A stretch of DNA of 64,000 bases from Pseudomonadota bacterium (GCA_005776585.1 SXOX01000149.1:22211-86210), one strand, 5' to 3'; numbered from the stretch's first letter, positions 20,134 to 29,813 are shown. Notes: generated from the sequence alone by a model not told the origin. Program-made: numbers and translations.

Positions 20134-21411
20134 ATGACACGTCGCGCCGCCTGTTTCATCGACCTTGACAACGCCCAGATCGCCGCCGAGAAGCTCGAGC
20201 TCCGCCACTGCGGTGCCTCGCGCCTCTGGATGGCGCCGTTGCTCGCCCGCATCGAGGCCCAGCTCTCGTGCACCGTCGACATCCGACGGGCGTACGGCAA
20301 CGTCCTATTCGAGGCCTCCGCGGTCTTCTCGCATCGCGTGTGGAACCCCCAGGTCATTCGGGATCGCATCATGGCCGACACTGGCTACCAGATGGACCTG
20401 GCCCAGAACGGCGTTCAGATGGTCCACTGCCCTTCGACGGGCGGCGGCACGAAGAACCGCGCGGACATGCAGATGACGCTCGACGCGCTCGAGGTTACGA
20501 CGCTGTACCCCCACATCGATACGATGATCATCGTGTCCAACGACTCGGACTTCTCACCGCTCGTGACCCAGCTGCGCGCGCGTGGACGTGCCACCGTCCT
20601 GGTCGGCCTCCGCTCGCAGTCGAGCGAGGCGGCTCGGCTCCTGCGCGCGATGTTCACGGACTACATCGACTACGACCAGACTCTGATCGACGCCTACGGG
20701 GCCGACCGCGTAATGGGGATCTTGGAGACGTTGGTGCGCGACCACGCGGCCGAGCTTCGGCAAGGGATGCCCATCGACCGGCTCGAGATGCTGGCCTCGA
20801 ACCTCATCCCTCCGATGCTGCACCGCTCGCTGGGGTACGGCCGATTCGCTGACCTGGTCCATGCGTGCCTCGACCACTCGCGATTCGCATGTGTGGGGGA
20901 CCGCATCAAGCTCACGCCTCCTCCGGCGACCAAGGGGAGCGACCGCGTGCATCAGATCGCTGCGGCGCTGACCAAGGCCAGAGCGCGTCAGGTGCCGGAG
21001 GTGCTCCACCCGGTGCTGGCGTATCTGCGTGCGCACCATTTCGACGCCATGGGCAGCCCGCTTGCCGAGCCGACCCTGGCCACCCTCCGCGACGCCGCGC
21101 AGGCCCACCTGAGCAATACCGCCGCAGACGTGAGCCGTTCGAAGCTCTTCGACGTCTTCAGAACGCTCTCCGAGAGCGGCGTGCTCAAGACCGATTCGCG
21201 TGACCTTCCGATGGAGCAGGCTCGCGTGCTCGAGCTTTGCGGCCCTGAGGAGATTCCCACGCGCCTCATCCAACTGGCGAAAGACCGCCTCATGGCCACT
21301 CAGTTCGAGCTGACCGTGGCGGATGCGGACGCGCTCGCCGAAGTGGTCCTCGGCGGAACCCGAGGTCCAGAGTTGACTCGGACGGATTGGGAGGCGACGG
21401 TGCTCCAGTGA
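20134..21411 (+). CDS. NYN-domain (PIN-like) putative RNase with C-terminal OST-HTH/LOTUS-like region
   Basis: MTRRAACFIDLDNAQIAAEK... and MIIVSNDSDFSPLVTQLRARGRATVLVGLRSQSSEAARLLRAMFTDYIDYD are typical of NYN proteins. LGYGRFADLVHACLDHSRFACVGDRIKL is LOTUS-like. ATG 20134 preceded by aaggagc. Confidence 0.85.
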   Translation: MTRRAACFIDLDNAQIAAEKLELRHCGASRLWMAPLLARIEAQLSCTVDIRRAYGNVLFEASAVFSHRVWNPQVIRDRIMADTGYQMDLAQNGVQMVHCPSTGGGTKNRADMQMTLDALEVTTLYPHIDTMIIVSNDSDFSPLVTQLRARGRATVLVGLRSQSSEAARLLRAMFTDYIDYDQTLIDAYGADRVMGILETLVRDHAAELRQGMPIDRLEMLASNLIPPMLHRSLGYGRFADLVHACLDHSRFACVGDRIKLTPPPATKGSDRVHQIAAALTKARARQVPEVLHPVLAYLRAHHFDAMGSPLAEPTLATLRDAAQAHLSNTAADVSRSKLFDVFRTLSESGVLKTDSRDLPMEQARVLELCGPEEIPTRLIQLAKDRLMATQFELTVADADALAEVVLGGTRGPELTRTDWEATVLQ

Positions 21412-23039
21412 GCCGCGTCGTCCTCGTGCCGGATGCCAACGATGAACGCATCCTTGCGCGGTGGCCCACACCGATTGCGCGCGCCTGGCTCCGCCTGCTC
21501 GACACGATCGACGACGACGGACGCGTGCTCAGGCTGGTCGACGTCATCGTTCAGACCGTCGATCTGTTCGCGATCGTCGCCATGGCGGACCTCGCGCACC
21601 AGTGGCCCGTCGACCGTCGGCCGCAGGAGCTGCTCAATCGGGCCCGTCGCTTGCTGGTCAAGCCGCAACTCGGCGAACTCGTCGGGCTCGTGAGGGATTG
21701 GCTCGACGAGGCAAAGAAACGCCGCCCGTCGGTCATTCTCGGCCACCCGACCGACGAGTCGCTCTCGGAGTTCATCCGCCGGCTGAACGAGTTCCCGGAG
21801 CTTCGAAACACGTGCCTCAAGCGTCGAGACGCGACGCAACACCGTCTCAAGGACAACGCCTGGCTCCATCGAGCTGTTGCTCAGGTCAGGGACGCGTTGA
21901 TCGCCTTCGAGTCCGTCGGCGACGTGGCCTTGGTGACCCAGCGAGAGGACACGGCCGCCGTCACGCTCCGCGGTGCCTTCGTCGGCCCTTTGCCAGCCGG
22001 TGACCTGGTGTTCGAGCCTGGGTGCACGGCGATGCTCACGAGCCCGTTCACCGCGCCCCTCGTTCTGGACCCGCTGGTTGTCTCGCGCGCGTGTGTCTGC
22101 GGGCAATGCGCTGGACGTCGGACTCCGGCGCGCCTCGAGTGGCCACGCAAGGACTCGGCGCATGGCCGCTATCACGCGATCACCGACGCACACCCAACAG
22201 AAGAGGACGCTGAGGGTCCGTCCTGGCAGACGTTCGGCCGACGTCTCTCCACCGACTGGGAGTGGCAGAGAGACGGTCGTCTCAAGGACTATCCGCTGCG
22301 TGCTCTTCGCTACGACGTCGCTCTGGACGTCGAGAATCATCGCGGGGACACGCGCAATCGTCACCGGATCCTGGTCGAGCGGATTCTGGCGGACTGGCCA
22401 GGTAGCGACTCCTTTGGCCTCGACTACCATGACCAGATGCCCCCGGTGTCGGACGAGGTGTTCGCTCTCAGCGTGAGGGACGCGACGAGGGGTGAGGACT
22501 GCCCCGTCGATGAGAGGCATCGCGAGGTCTGGCATGACGCGTTCCGGAGCTTCTCCGTGCGCTTTGCGACGCCGCTCGAATTGGGCGAGCAGCGAGTCGT
22601 CGACGTCTCGATGTTCGAGCCGGGGCTCTTCGAGCGGAAACCGCAAAGTCTTGGAGACTACTACGAGTTCTGCGTTCACCTTCCTGTCGACCAGCTCTCC
22701 CTCGTCATTACGCTCCCGCACGATGCGGAGGTCGACGCCGGCGACCTGTCGCTCGACTACCTCGAGGAGTCCGCCGAAAGGCTCGACTCGAAGGGCGCGC
22801 GACTTCAACGAGCCCCCGATGGTCGAGCCCAGGTTGCTTTCGAGGTCACCAAGCCCAAGCTTCACGCGAACATCGTTGTGCGCTTCAGTGTGACCCGTTG
22901 GCCCACGCAGGGCCAGATCGAAGCCGAGCCGTGGTACTGGGCCGCAAATCGGGTCTATCGACTTCTCGAGAGCGAGCCGGAGCGCTCCTGGACCCTTCGC
23001 GAGGTCGCAGAACTGCTTCGGGAGAGGAGCTCGCATTGA
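21408..23039 (+). CDS. Uncharacterised protein with N-terminal helical domain related to those of the 25827-28115 and 39980-43279 genes
   Basis: GTG 21408 overlaps the upstream TGA. RWPTPIARAWLRLLDTIDDDGRVLRLVDVIVQTVDLFAIVAMADL...KPQLGELVGLVRDWL. Confidence 0.8.
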   Translation: MSRVVLVPDANDERILARWPTPIARAWLRLLDTIDDDGRVLRLVDVIVQTVDLFAIVAMADLAHQWPVDRRPQELLNRARRLLVKPQLGELVGLVRDWLDEAKKRRPSVILGHPTDESLSEFIRRLNEFPELRNTCLKRRDATQHRLKDNAWLHRAVAQVRDALIAFESVGDVALVTQREDTAAVTLRGAFVGPLPAGDLVFEPGCTAMLTSPFTAPLVLDPLVVSRACVCGQCAGRRTPARLEWPRKDSAHGRYHAITDAHPTEEDAEGPSWQTFGRRLSTDWEWQRDGRLKDYPLRALRYDVALDVENHRGDTRNRHRILVERILADWPGSDSFGLDYHDQMPPVSDEVFALSVRDATRGEDCPVDERHREVWHDAFRSFSVRFATPLELGEQRVVDVSMFEPGLFERKPQSLGDYYEFCVHLPVDQLSLVITLPHDAEVDAGDLSLDYLEESAERLDSKGARLQRAPDGRAQVAFEVTKPKLHANIVVRFSVTRWPTQGQIEAEPWYWAANRVYRLLESEPERSWTLREVAELLRERSSH

Positions 23040-23530
23040 GCCTGATCGTCTCGCGCTGCACAGAAACGGCCGACGCGCCGGCGCTCGCACGCTTCTTCGT
23101 CGACCACGTGACGCCTGACTACATCTCTCATGGGGAGCTCACGACGGGCCGCGCGACGGCCCCGGGCGTCTGGGCTCCAGACCTGGAGGCGCGGGTCTTG
23201 GCCGAGATGCGTGAGGCGATCGCCGAACCCAAGCACCACCGACAGGTGCTCACGGCACGCAAGGCTGATGAGCTGCTCGCGGTCTGCATGGTGTGCCGGG
23301 ACGAGCGCGGGATCGCGACCATCGAAGACCTCGTCGTTGCGCAGAGTCAGCGGGGCCAAGGCGTTGGCAGGGCAGTCGTCGAGGCCGTGTTGGCGGCGCT
23401 AGCGGCCGACGGCGTTGTCCAAGTGCTGCTCGAGAGCGGGGTCGCCAACGCCGGCGCGCACCGGTTCTTCGAGGGCCTGGGGTTCGAGATGGTGTCGAAG
23501 GTGTTCTACCGGCGGGTGGGACCATCATGA
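23036..23530 (+). CDS. GNAT-family N-acetyltransferase
   Basis: TIEDLVVAQSQRGQGVGRAVVEAVLAALAADGVVQVLLESGVANAGAHRFFEGLGFEMVSKVFYRR is the GNAT acetyl-CoA motif and C-terminal pattern. TTG start overlaps the previous stop. Confidence 0.85.
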   Translation: MSLIVSRCTETADAPALARFFVDHVTPDYISHGELTTGRATAPGVWAPDLEARVLAEMREAIAEPKHHRQVLTARKADELLAVCMVCRDERGIATIEDLVVAQSQRGQGVGRAVVEAVLAALAADGVVQVLLESGVANAGAHRFFEGLGFEMVSKVFYRRVGPS

Positions 23531-23579
23531 TTCGATTGCTCGCCGATCGAAAACAGCGCGTCCTGTCAAAGGAGAGCAC

Positions 23580-25151
23580 GTGTTTGAGGATCTGACAGCG
23601 GTCGTGGCGAGAACCGCACTCGTCGTGCGCGTCGAGTGGAACGACCTACATGGCGTGGACAACGCAGCACGTTCAGCCAGCTTGCTCCGCAGAGAAATTC
23701 GGGCCCGGGACGGCAAGGCCCAGGCGTTCTGGGCAGAGATTACGCAGGCTCCTGCCGGCGTCGATGAACTCGACCCGAGCTTTCAGTCGGTCCTCGGTCT
23801 GCGCTCCGACGGCCCGAGCGGCTCCCCATGGAGCGCGGTGGCGCTTCGGGCGACTCGCGCGGTCGTCGACGCTGCGCTCGCTGACTCCCGGCTTGTCGGT
23901 CGACGTCGGGATGAGGCGCGACTGCGACCGGTCGTGAAGGACGTCGATCTCATGCTCTTCCCGCTCGCCGCCGGGGCTCTGGTCCTCCATATCGACTGGG
24001 TGTCTCAGGCTGGCGAGAGAGTCTCCGTCACGGAGCTCATCAATAGCCTGAGCCACGCTCGACACGTGCATAAAAGCGACTACGGATGGGCCTTCGATCG
24101 CGCAGTTGGGAATTCCCAGTGGCTCCAGCTATCGGGGCCTCTGCTCGAGGCGCGCCCGGGATGCGGCGCTGCGACGCTCGCCGACATCGCAGATTGGCTG
24201 CTTGTTTCGGCTGAGGAATCCCCCCACGAGCCGCCGAGACGAGTTGGCCCAAGCCGAAATGCGTTTCACCAGACGGCAGTTGTTCTTGACGCCACGACAC
24301 CTCCGGAGCACCTCGATGATCTGTTGTTCGTGCTCCGCCGCGGCGCGCGCGCGGACAACGTAGCGCCGCCAGCCGGCACGGGTCCCGACCGTGTGCTCGC
24401 GACGCGCGGAAATCGGCGCATCGGACTGAGTCGTGAGGGCTGCGTGCAGGTCTCCTGGCTCGACCCGGCAGCCAACACCGAGTTCGAGCGCAATCAGGCC
24501 CCCCAGCGATTTGGCTCCGGCGTATATTTCTACCTCATGCTCCACGCTCAGGCGGAGCGCGCGACCCTGGCGCGGCTGGCCGCGGATGCGCAGGGGCCAG
24601 CGCGTAGCCTGACCGACATCCACGCGGTCGTCGATCAGCGCGATGCTCTCTTCGAACTCGCGCGCGAGTCCGCCCGGTACAGTCTGGCGCTGGTCGGCGA
24701 CGACTGCGGCGGTACGAGCGACTATGCATGGTTTTTTCGCGAAGTTCGCGACGTTCTTGGCACGGGCCCTCAACTCGCAGAGGTGCGGGCTGAGATCGCT
24801 TCGCTGTTTGAACTCGTCGAAGCTGCGCAGTCGCAGCGAGAAGCCGACGCCCAAGCAAAGATCGCCGCACTCGGCGGGGCTGCAGTACCGTTCGGTATCG
24901 TGACGGGAGTTCTGGGTGTCAATGGCCCGCCGGGATCCAACGCTGCTCAGTGGTGGGGACTCTTGGCCGGTGGACTCGTGTTCTCGACACTCGGATGGCT
25001 TGCGGCGTGGCGTTGGTGGATTCGGCGAGCTGGACCACTGCGGGGCATCATCGACCCACAGCGCATGGCTCGACGGGCGTCGCTCGGAACGCTACCTCAG
25101 CACGGAGCGAAGACATTGGAGTCCAAACGACAACTGGACAGGGTGGATTGA
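23580..25151 (+). CDS. Membrane protein with CorA-like C-terminal two-TM region
   Basis: GTG 23580 with aaaggag upstream. Long helical region then KIAALGGAAVPFGIVTGVLGVN...WWGLLAGGLVFSTLGWLAAWRWW, resembling CorA TM1-GxN-TM2 topology. Confidence 0.65.
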   Translation: MFEDLTAVVARTALVVRVEWNDLHGVDNAARSASLLRREIRARDGKAQAFWAEITQAPAGVDELDPSFQSVLGLRSDGPSGSPWSAVALRATRAVVDAALADSRLVGRRRDEARLRPVVKDVDLMLFPLAAGALVLHIDWVSQAGERVSVTELINSLSHARHVHKSDYGWAFDRAVGNSQWLQLSGPLLEARPGCGAATLADIADWLLVSAEESPHEPPRRVGPSRNAFHQTAVVLDATTPPEHLDDLLFVLRRGARADNVAPPAGTGPDRVLATRGNRRIGLSREGCVQVSWLDPAANTEFERNQAPQRFGSGVYFYLMLHAQAERATLARLAADAQGPARSLTDIHAVVDQRDALFELARESARYSLALVGDDCGGTSDYAWFFREVRDVLGTGPQLAEVRAEIASLFELVEAAQSQREADAQAKIAALGGAAVPFGIVTGVLGVNGPPGSNAAQWWGLLAGGLVFSTLGWLAAWRWWIRRAGPLRGIIDPQRMARRASLGTLPQHGAKTLESKRQLDRVD

Positions 25152-25373
25152 TTCATTGCTATGCGCCGGAAAGTGACGATCGTAGGCGTGTTCAAAGTGG
25201 GCTACCACGCCGTCTGCTCTGCCGTGAACTGCACCATCTTCGACCTTGCCCCTACTTTGGATGTTCACTGGAAGTAGGGCCTGGGCGGTGTCGCCTCGCA
25301 TCGACAGCCGGGTCTTCCGCACCGATTTTCATCGGGACGGCGTCTCGATTGTCCAGCAAGTGCATGGTCCCGG

Positions 25374-25733
25374 TCACTCCGTCTTCCGCTCGCGCTCGCA
25401 CACGACATAGTCGACGAGCGGCGAGTAGCAGTCCTTGCCGCGAACGAACTGTCCTTGGACCTGAACGCGGACGCCTTGGGGCGGCGGCGAGCCACCGTGG
25501 ACCCAAACGGCACCGTTGTCCTGCGACAGCTTGTAGTAGTCGTGGCGCGTTCCGGGCCAGTCGACGCGAGTCGAAACGCGACCGTCCACGCAGAGCTCCT
25601 TCCCGAGGTACTCCCTGGGGTTGCGCTCGAGCTGCTCGATGGAGGCGCACAGCGCGCTGCACCCGCGGGCGCTGACCGCGACGACAACAATGACAACAAC
25701 GATGGCCACGGCAGCGGCAATTTTGGTGTTCAT
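25374..25733 (-). CDS. Small membrane-anchored or exported protein, possibly OB-fold
   Basis: MNTKIAAAVAIVVVIVVVAVSARGCSALCASIEQLERNPREYLGKELCVDGRVSTRV..., N-terminal hydrophobic anchor followed by a short beta-rich region. Confidence 0.7.
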   Translation of the reverse strand: MNTKIAAAVAIVVVIVVVAVSARGCSALCASIEQLERNPREYLGKELCVDGRVSTRVDWPGTRHDYYKLSQDNGAVWVHGGSPPPQGVRVQVQGQFVRGKDCYSPLVDYVVCERERKTE

Positions 25734-25826
25734 GGCGACGAGACGTCCCGGCGTTCAGTGCGCTGACGCATCAGGTCGCCGTGGGCGTCCTGGCCTGCAC
25801 GGAGGTTCCGCTGAACGCCGCGGACA

Positions 25827-28115
25827 TCAGGAGCTCGCCTTCCTGCGCTCCACCCGTTCGAGCGCCTTCGCTAGCTGCGGCGGTAGCGTGCCGTCCTGTC
25901 GCGTCCCGAGGCGAATCGCGGCTGCTGCGCCCTCGAGGTCGCCTCGATCGCGGAGGATGGCGCCGAGGTTCTCGGCCGCACGAACGACGTCGATACCCAG
26001 TTCCAGCGCGCGACGAAAGGCCGCCTCCGCGTCCTCTGGGCGCCGGAGATTCAAGCGCAGAAGGCTTCCTCTCGAGACCAGCACGCCAGGGCGCGTCTCG
26101 TCGATGAGGAGCAGGCGATCCCAAAGCGCGAGGGCCTTGTCGAATGCACGCGCCTTCTCTGCAACCTTGGCGATATCTTCGAGGTCGCTTACCGGGATGT
26201 CGACCCCGTCGCCGTCGGCAAGAACCACGTCGTAGTGGTCCATCGCTTCCGAATGACGGCCTGCATCGGCAAGCAACCAGCCCATCAGTCCGTGTGCCGA
26301 CGCGCTCGTCGGCGCAAGCGCGAGCGTCTCGCGAGTCCAGTCCGCTGCTTTGCCGAAGCTCGCATTGCCGCAGTGTTGCATTGCCATCGTCCACGCAAAG
26401 GCGAAGTCCTTCTCCGCCTCGGGAGTCATCGCCTTCTTCAGCGCGGCAATGCTGTGGCCATCTGCCTTGTTCGTCGAGACGAGTTGCGCCCATCGCGGCA
26501 GCCCGTCCCAGAGCTGCTCGATCACCGGACGAACGATGTCGAACCAAGGTTGCAGCGCCGCCTCCGCGTCAGAGAGAAACCGGAGCCGCCCATCGCCGCA
26601 GCTCAGAGTCACGGTTGGATTGTTGCTGTCGCGCTCGACGCGAAGGCCTACGAGCGCGTCGCTGGTCGCGATCTCGGCCCGTAATGCCCGTGCGAGGGGC
26701 GACGGCAGGTCGTCGTACCAGAACGCCACCGTGGGACGGATGGTGGCATGCTCGCCGGGTGCCGCGCTGCGCGCGAGCTCAAGATCGATCGAGTGCATCT
26801 CGCGCCACACGGCGTGCTTGAAGCGAAATGAGGCCGTCACGGTCTTTCCGTCGTCGACCAGCTCGCCTTGAAGCCCACCCAAGCGGCGGAGCTGAGGCTC
26901 CAGTCGACGCCCGAGGTCGACCAGCGCCTGAACGGGATCGAAGCCCAGCGGCACCTCGTCCTCGCTGGTGGGCGGTGTGGGATCAATCGCAACCGCCTCC
27001 ACCGTTGTGGGCGCCGCCACTGCGTCGACCACGACCTCGGGGCTCGATCCGATCACCTCCGCCTCACCGCGCAGATGCTGAATCGCCGCTTCGGCGAGCT
27101 TCTGGCCCTGTTCCATCGTCGACGCGATGCCGAGCGCCATCGCTCGCCGGCCCAGCACCGAGATCTCCTCTGTGGTCACGACCCCGTCTGCGAGCACGAT
27201 CTCGGCGAGGGGAAGGAGCGCGTCAAACTGAACCGCGATGGCGCCATCGTAGAGGAAGGGCATGCGCGTGCGCAGCTCGCCATCGGCCTCCTCGTAGTCC
27301 GTGCTCGGGACCTCGGCATACGGGCAGATGTACTTCGCTCGCCGTTTGGCGTCGAGTCCAGCCAGCAGGGTCACGTGCTCACCCACGGGCAAGATGAAGG
27401 GCGCCAATTCGATGAACGTCTCGCTGCCAACGGGCCGCAAGTACGCAGTATTGGAGGAGAGATTCGACGCAACAGGATGCCGTTTCGTTTCGACGCGTGA
27501 CAGGCCACCGCGGTGCACGCGGAAGACGGCTTCGACCTGCCCACCGCGCAGTGTCACGACGCGCTCCGCGACCACGAGATGCCCGCTGCGGAGAATGGGG
27601 ATGGCGCACAAGACCTGCTCGACCGTCGTGCGCAGGAGGTCGCGATGGCGCTGAAGCACGTCAATCGATTGCCCATGGTGCTCGACCGAGTTCCTGAGCT
27701 GCACCAGACCCTCGAGCACGTCATTGATCCGAGGGCGGCGTCCGTTCGATTTGAGATTGAGGCGTTGCGCGAGTTCGACGTAGGACTCCAGGTCGTCGCG
27801 GCGCTCCGAGAGCTCGAGTGCCAGTGGCTCCCGCAGCGGCGCGGACTGCTCGAGAGTCCGGAGAAGCCCGAGCCATCGACCGAAGCTCGGTCGCGGGAGG
27901 GCCTCGTGGAGCGCGCGTCTCGTCGGGTCATCGAAGCCACTAGAGGAGTGCCACGTCGCGGCGCAGGCGACGAGCGCGAGGTACTGAACCGAATGCTCGG
28001 CGAGCGCGAGGAGACGCTTTGCCGACTCATAGACCTCGATGGCGTTGATCGCGTTCCGGTACTCGGTTGCGATCGGCATCGGCAGCTCGCCAAGGATGAT
28101 GTCGCTACGTTCCAT
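25827..28115 (-). CDS. HEPN-like / TerB-like / TPR protein
   Basis: ATG 28115 (MERSDIILGELPMPIATEYRNAINAIEVYE). DVLEGLVQLRNSVEHHG contains RNxxxH. ALLPLAEIVLADGVVTTEEISVLGRRAMALG is TerB-like. C-terminal TPR-like repeats. Confidence 0.75.
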   Translation of the reverse strand: MERSDIILGELPMPIATEYRNAINAIEVYESAKRLLALAEHSVQYLALVACAATWHSSSGFDDPTRRALHEALPRPSFGRWLGLLRTLEQSAPLREPLALELSERRDDLESYVELAQRLNLKSNGRRPRINDVLEGLVQLRNSVEHHGQSIDVLQRHRDLLRTTVEQVLCAIPILRSGHLVVAERVVTLRGGQVEAVFRVHRGGLSRVETKRHPVASNLSSNTAYLRPVGSETFIELAPFILPVGEHVTLLAGLDAKRRAKYICPYAEVPSTDYEEADGELRTRMPFLYDGAIAVQFDALLPLAEIVLADGVVTTEEISVLGRRAMALGIASTMEQGQKLAEAAIQHLRGEAEVIGSSPEVVVDAVAAPTTVEAVAIDPTPPTSEDEVPLGFDPVQALVDLGRRLEPQLRRLGGLQGELVDDGKTVTASFRFKHAVWREMHSIDLELARSAAPGEHATIRPTVAFWYDDLPSPLARALRAEIATSDALVGLRVERDSNNPTVTLSCGDGRLRFLSDAEAALQPWFDIVRPVIEQLWDGLPRWAQLVSTNKADGHSIAALKKAMTPEAEKDFAFAWTMAMQHCGNASFGKAADWTRETLALAPTSASAHGLMGWLLADAGRHSEAMDHYDVVLADGDGVDIPVSDLEDIAKVAEKARAFDKALALWDRLLLIDETRPGVLVSRGSLLRLNLRRPEDAEAAFRRALELGIDVVRAAENLGAILRDRGDLEGAAAAIRLGTRQDGTLPPQLAKALERVERRKASS

Positions 28116-28250
28116 CGCGGCCTCCCTCGCCTTTTTGGCCGGCCGATGGTGCGCGAATGAGTGGCCAAGCGCAACTGCCCGTGTCAGCTTCCCGGTCCTT
28201 TGCGCGTCCTCGTTGCAGCAGCGCCACGTCGGCGGCTGAAAAACGTCCTG

Positions 28251-29813
28251 ATGGAGAACGCCATGAAGCACCTCGCCCTCACCCTCGGCACCTCGCTCGC
28301 GCTCGCCGCTTGTGCAGATACCGACCCCACCCTCGGTACCTCCGAGCCACCGTCCACGTTGGCGACCCAGGCGGGGGCGCTGAACGTCCTTCACAACGTG
28401 CCGTACCTCAAGCAGACGGTCTACACCGGCATCGGGGAGTCGGCGTGCGCGCCGACCTCGCTCGCGATGCTCATTCGCCACTACTACCCGGAGTCGTTCT
28501 ACGACGTCCGCGAAGCCTTCCACGGGGGCACACAGGGCACGAAGTACGACGGCCCCGCTATCGGATACCGCAACCTGTCGTTCGCGAGCGGCGCTACGGG
28601 TTCCGACCCTGGGACCGCCGCCATCCCGAGCGGATTCACCGGCTACTACACCTACATGTACGTCGGTGGAGGCAAGTTCAGCGGCGCTGCTTCCTGGGAC
28701 GGAGTCCTCGACTCACTCCGGAAGATGTGGGGCTTCACTGTGACGTCCTACGAAGGCTCGACGGCCATCGACAGCGTCTATGCCGCGATTGCAGACGGCC
28801 CGCTCCTCGCGTCGGTCTACGCTCACGGCAACACGAAGTGGGGTCACTACCTCGTCATCGTTGGTATCAACGACAAGGGCACGACGAGCCGCAATGATGA
28901 CACCATCTACCTGAACGATCCCTACGACAACCAGTGGTTCAGTGGCGACGTGAGCGGCAACAAGCGTCCTGTGCCCTACGCTGAGTTCTTCTTCGGCCCC
29001 GGCAAGAAGGGCGGCTCCGCGTGGTTCCGTCGTGCTGCGAAGCTCGTCCCCGCGGACGGCGTCGAGGCGCGGAAGCACTCCGTCTTGGTCGACTCTGGTC
29101 ACCTCGCCGTTTCCGGCAACGCGAGCGTCCACAAGATGGAGCTCATCGGGCTCTACGACCAGGTCGGCAGCCAATACGCTTGGCGCCAGTACGTCGTCGG
29201 TACGAGCTTCGGTGACTGGATGTATCCGACAGCCGGCGGAAAGACGGCGCGGTGGACACCCAAGCTCAGCGCTTCGGGCAACTACCGCGTCACCACCGTC
29301 GTCCGTGGCGACGCAACCAGCGGCAAGGTCACGTATGCCGTGAAGTCCAACACCGGCGCGACTCTTGCGACGAAGACGATCGATCAGTACCGGTCACCGG
29401 CTGCGTGGATCTCGATTGACATCGCCAGCAGTGTTGCGCTTCAAAACGGGGCGACCATCGAGGCGACCTCCATTCCCGTGAACTCGAACGTCGACGCCAT
29501 CAAGCTCACCTGGATCGGTGCGTCCTCCTCCGGCGGCGGGTCGTCCGGCGGCTGCACGTACGCGTGTTCGACGTACAACTACTCGCCGGGGCTGTGCAAC
29601 GGCGGTTGGCAGTGCGACTGCTCGGGCCAGTGCATCACGAAGACCGGTTGCACCGCGAGCACGACATGCGGTGGAGCGGCAACGAGCTGCCAGTTCCCGT
29701 GCGCCAACTACGGGTACTCGGCCGGCTATTGCCAGGGCGGATGGCAGTGCGACTGCGCAGGGCAGTGCATCACAAAGACCGGCTGCGCTTCCAGCCTGAG
29801 CTGCGGCGGCTGA
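28251..29813 (+). CDS. C39-like cysteine peptidase lipoprotein with golvesin-like region and C-terminal tandem Cys-rich modules
   Basis: MENAMKHLALTLGTSLALAACADTD (lipobox LAAC). VPYLKQTVYTGIGESACAPTSLAMLIRHYYPES (catalytic Cys) and KWGHYLVIVGINDKG (catalytic His) fit Peptidase_C39_2. Gly/Ser linker, then two CxxxC-x9-C-x5-CxC modules. Confidence 0.85.
   Translation: MENAMKHLALTLGTSLALAACADTDPTLGTSEPPSTLATQAGALNVLHNVPYLKQTVYTGIGESACAPTSLAMLIRHYYPESFYDVREAFHGGTQGTKYDGPAIGYRNLSFASGATGSDPGTAAIPSGFTGYYTYMYVGGGKFSGAASWDGVLDSLRKMWGFTVTSYEGSTAIDSVYAAIADGPLLASVYAHGNTKWGHYLVIVGINDKGTTSRNDDTIYLNDPYDNQWFSGDVSGNKRPVPYAEFFFGPGKKGGSAWFRRAAKLVPADGVEARKHSVLVDSGHLAVSGNASVHKMELIGLYDQVGSQYAWRQYVVGTSFGDWMYPTAGGKTARWTPKLSASGNYRVTTVVRGDATSGKVTYAVKSNTGATLATKTIDQYRSPAAWISIDIASSVALQNGATIEATSIPVNSNVDAIKLTWIGASSSGGGSSGGCTYACSTYNYSPGLCNGGWQCDCSGQCITKTGCTASTTCGGAATSCQFPCANYGYSAGYCQGGWQCDCAGQCITKTGCASSLSCGG
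29553..29813 (+). repeat. Two tandem 45-aa Cys-rich modules (135-bp period) with defensin-like cysteine spacing
   Basis: CTYACSTYNYSPGLCNGGWQCDCSGQCITKTGCTASTTCGG and CQFPCANYGYSAGYCQGGWQCDCAGQCITKTGCASSLSCGG; first Cys codons at 29553 and 29688. Confidence 0.85.

Noticed and set aside
21300-23090. 596-aa minus ORF
   Set aside because: Antisense to the coupled 21408-23039 gene; no motif recognised.
25827-28523. Full 898-aa version of the minus ORF
   Set aside because: The upstream 136 codons overlap the divergent lipoprotein gene; ATG 28115 gives a coherent N-terminus (ELPMPIA...) matching the related domain at 39980.
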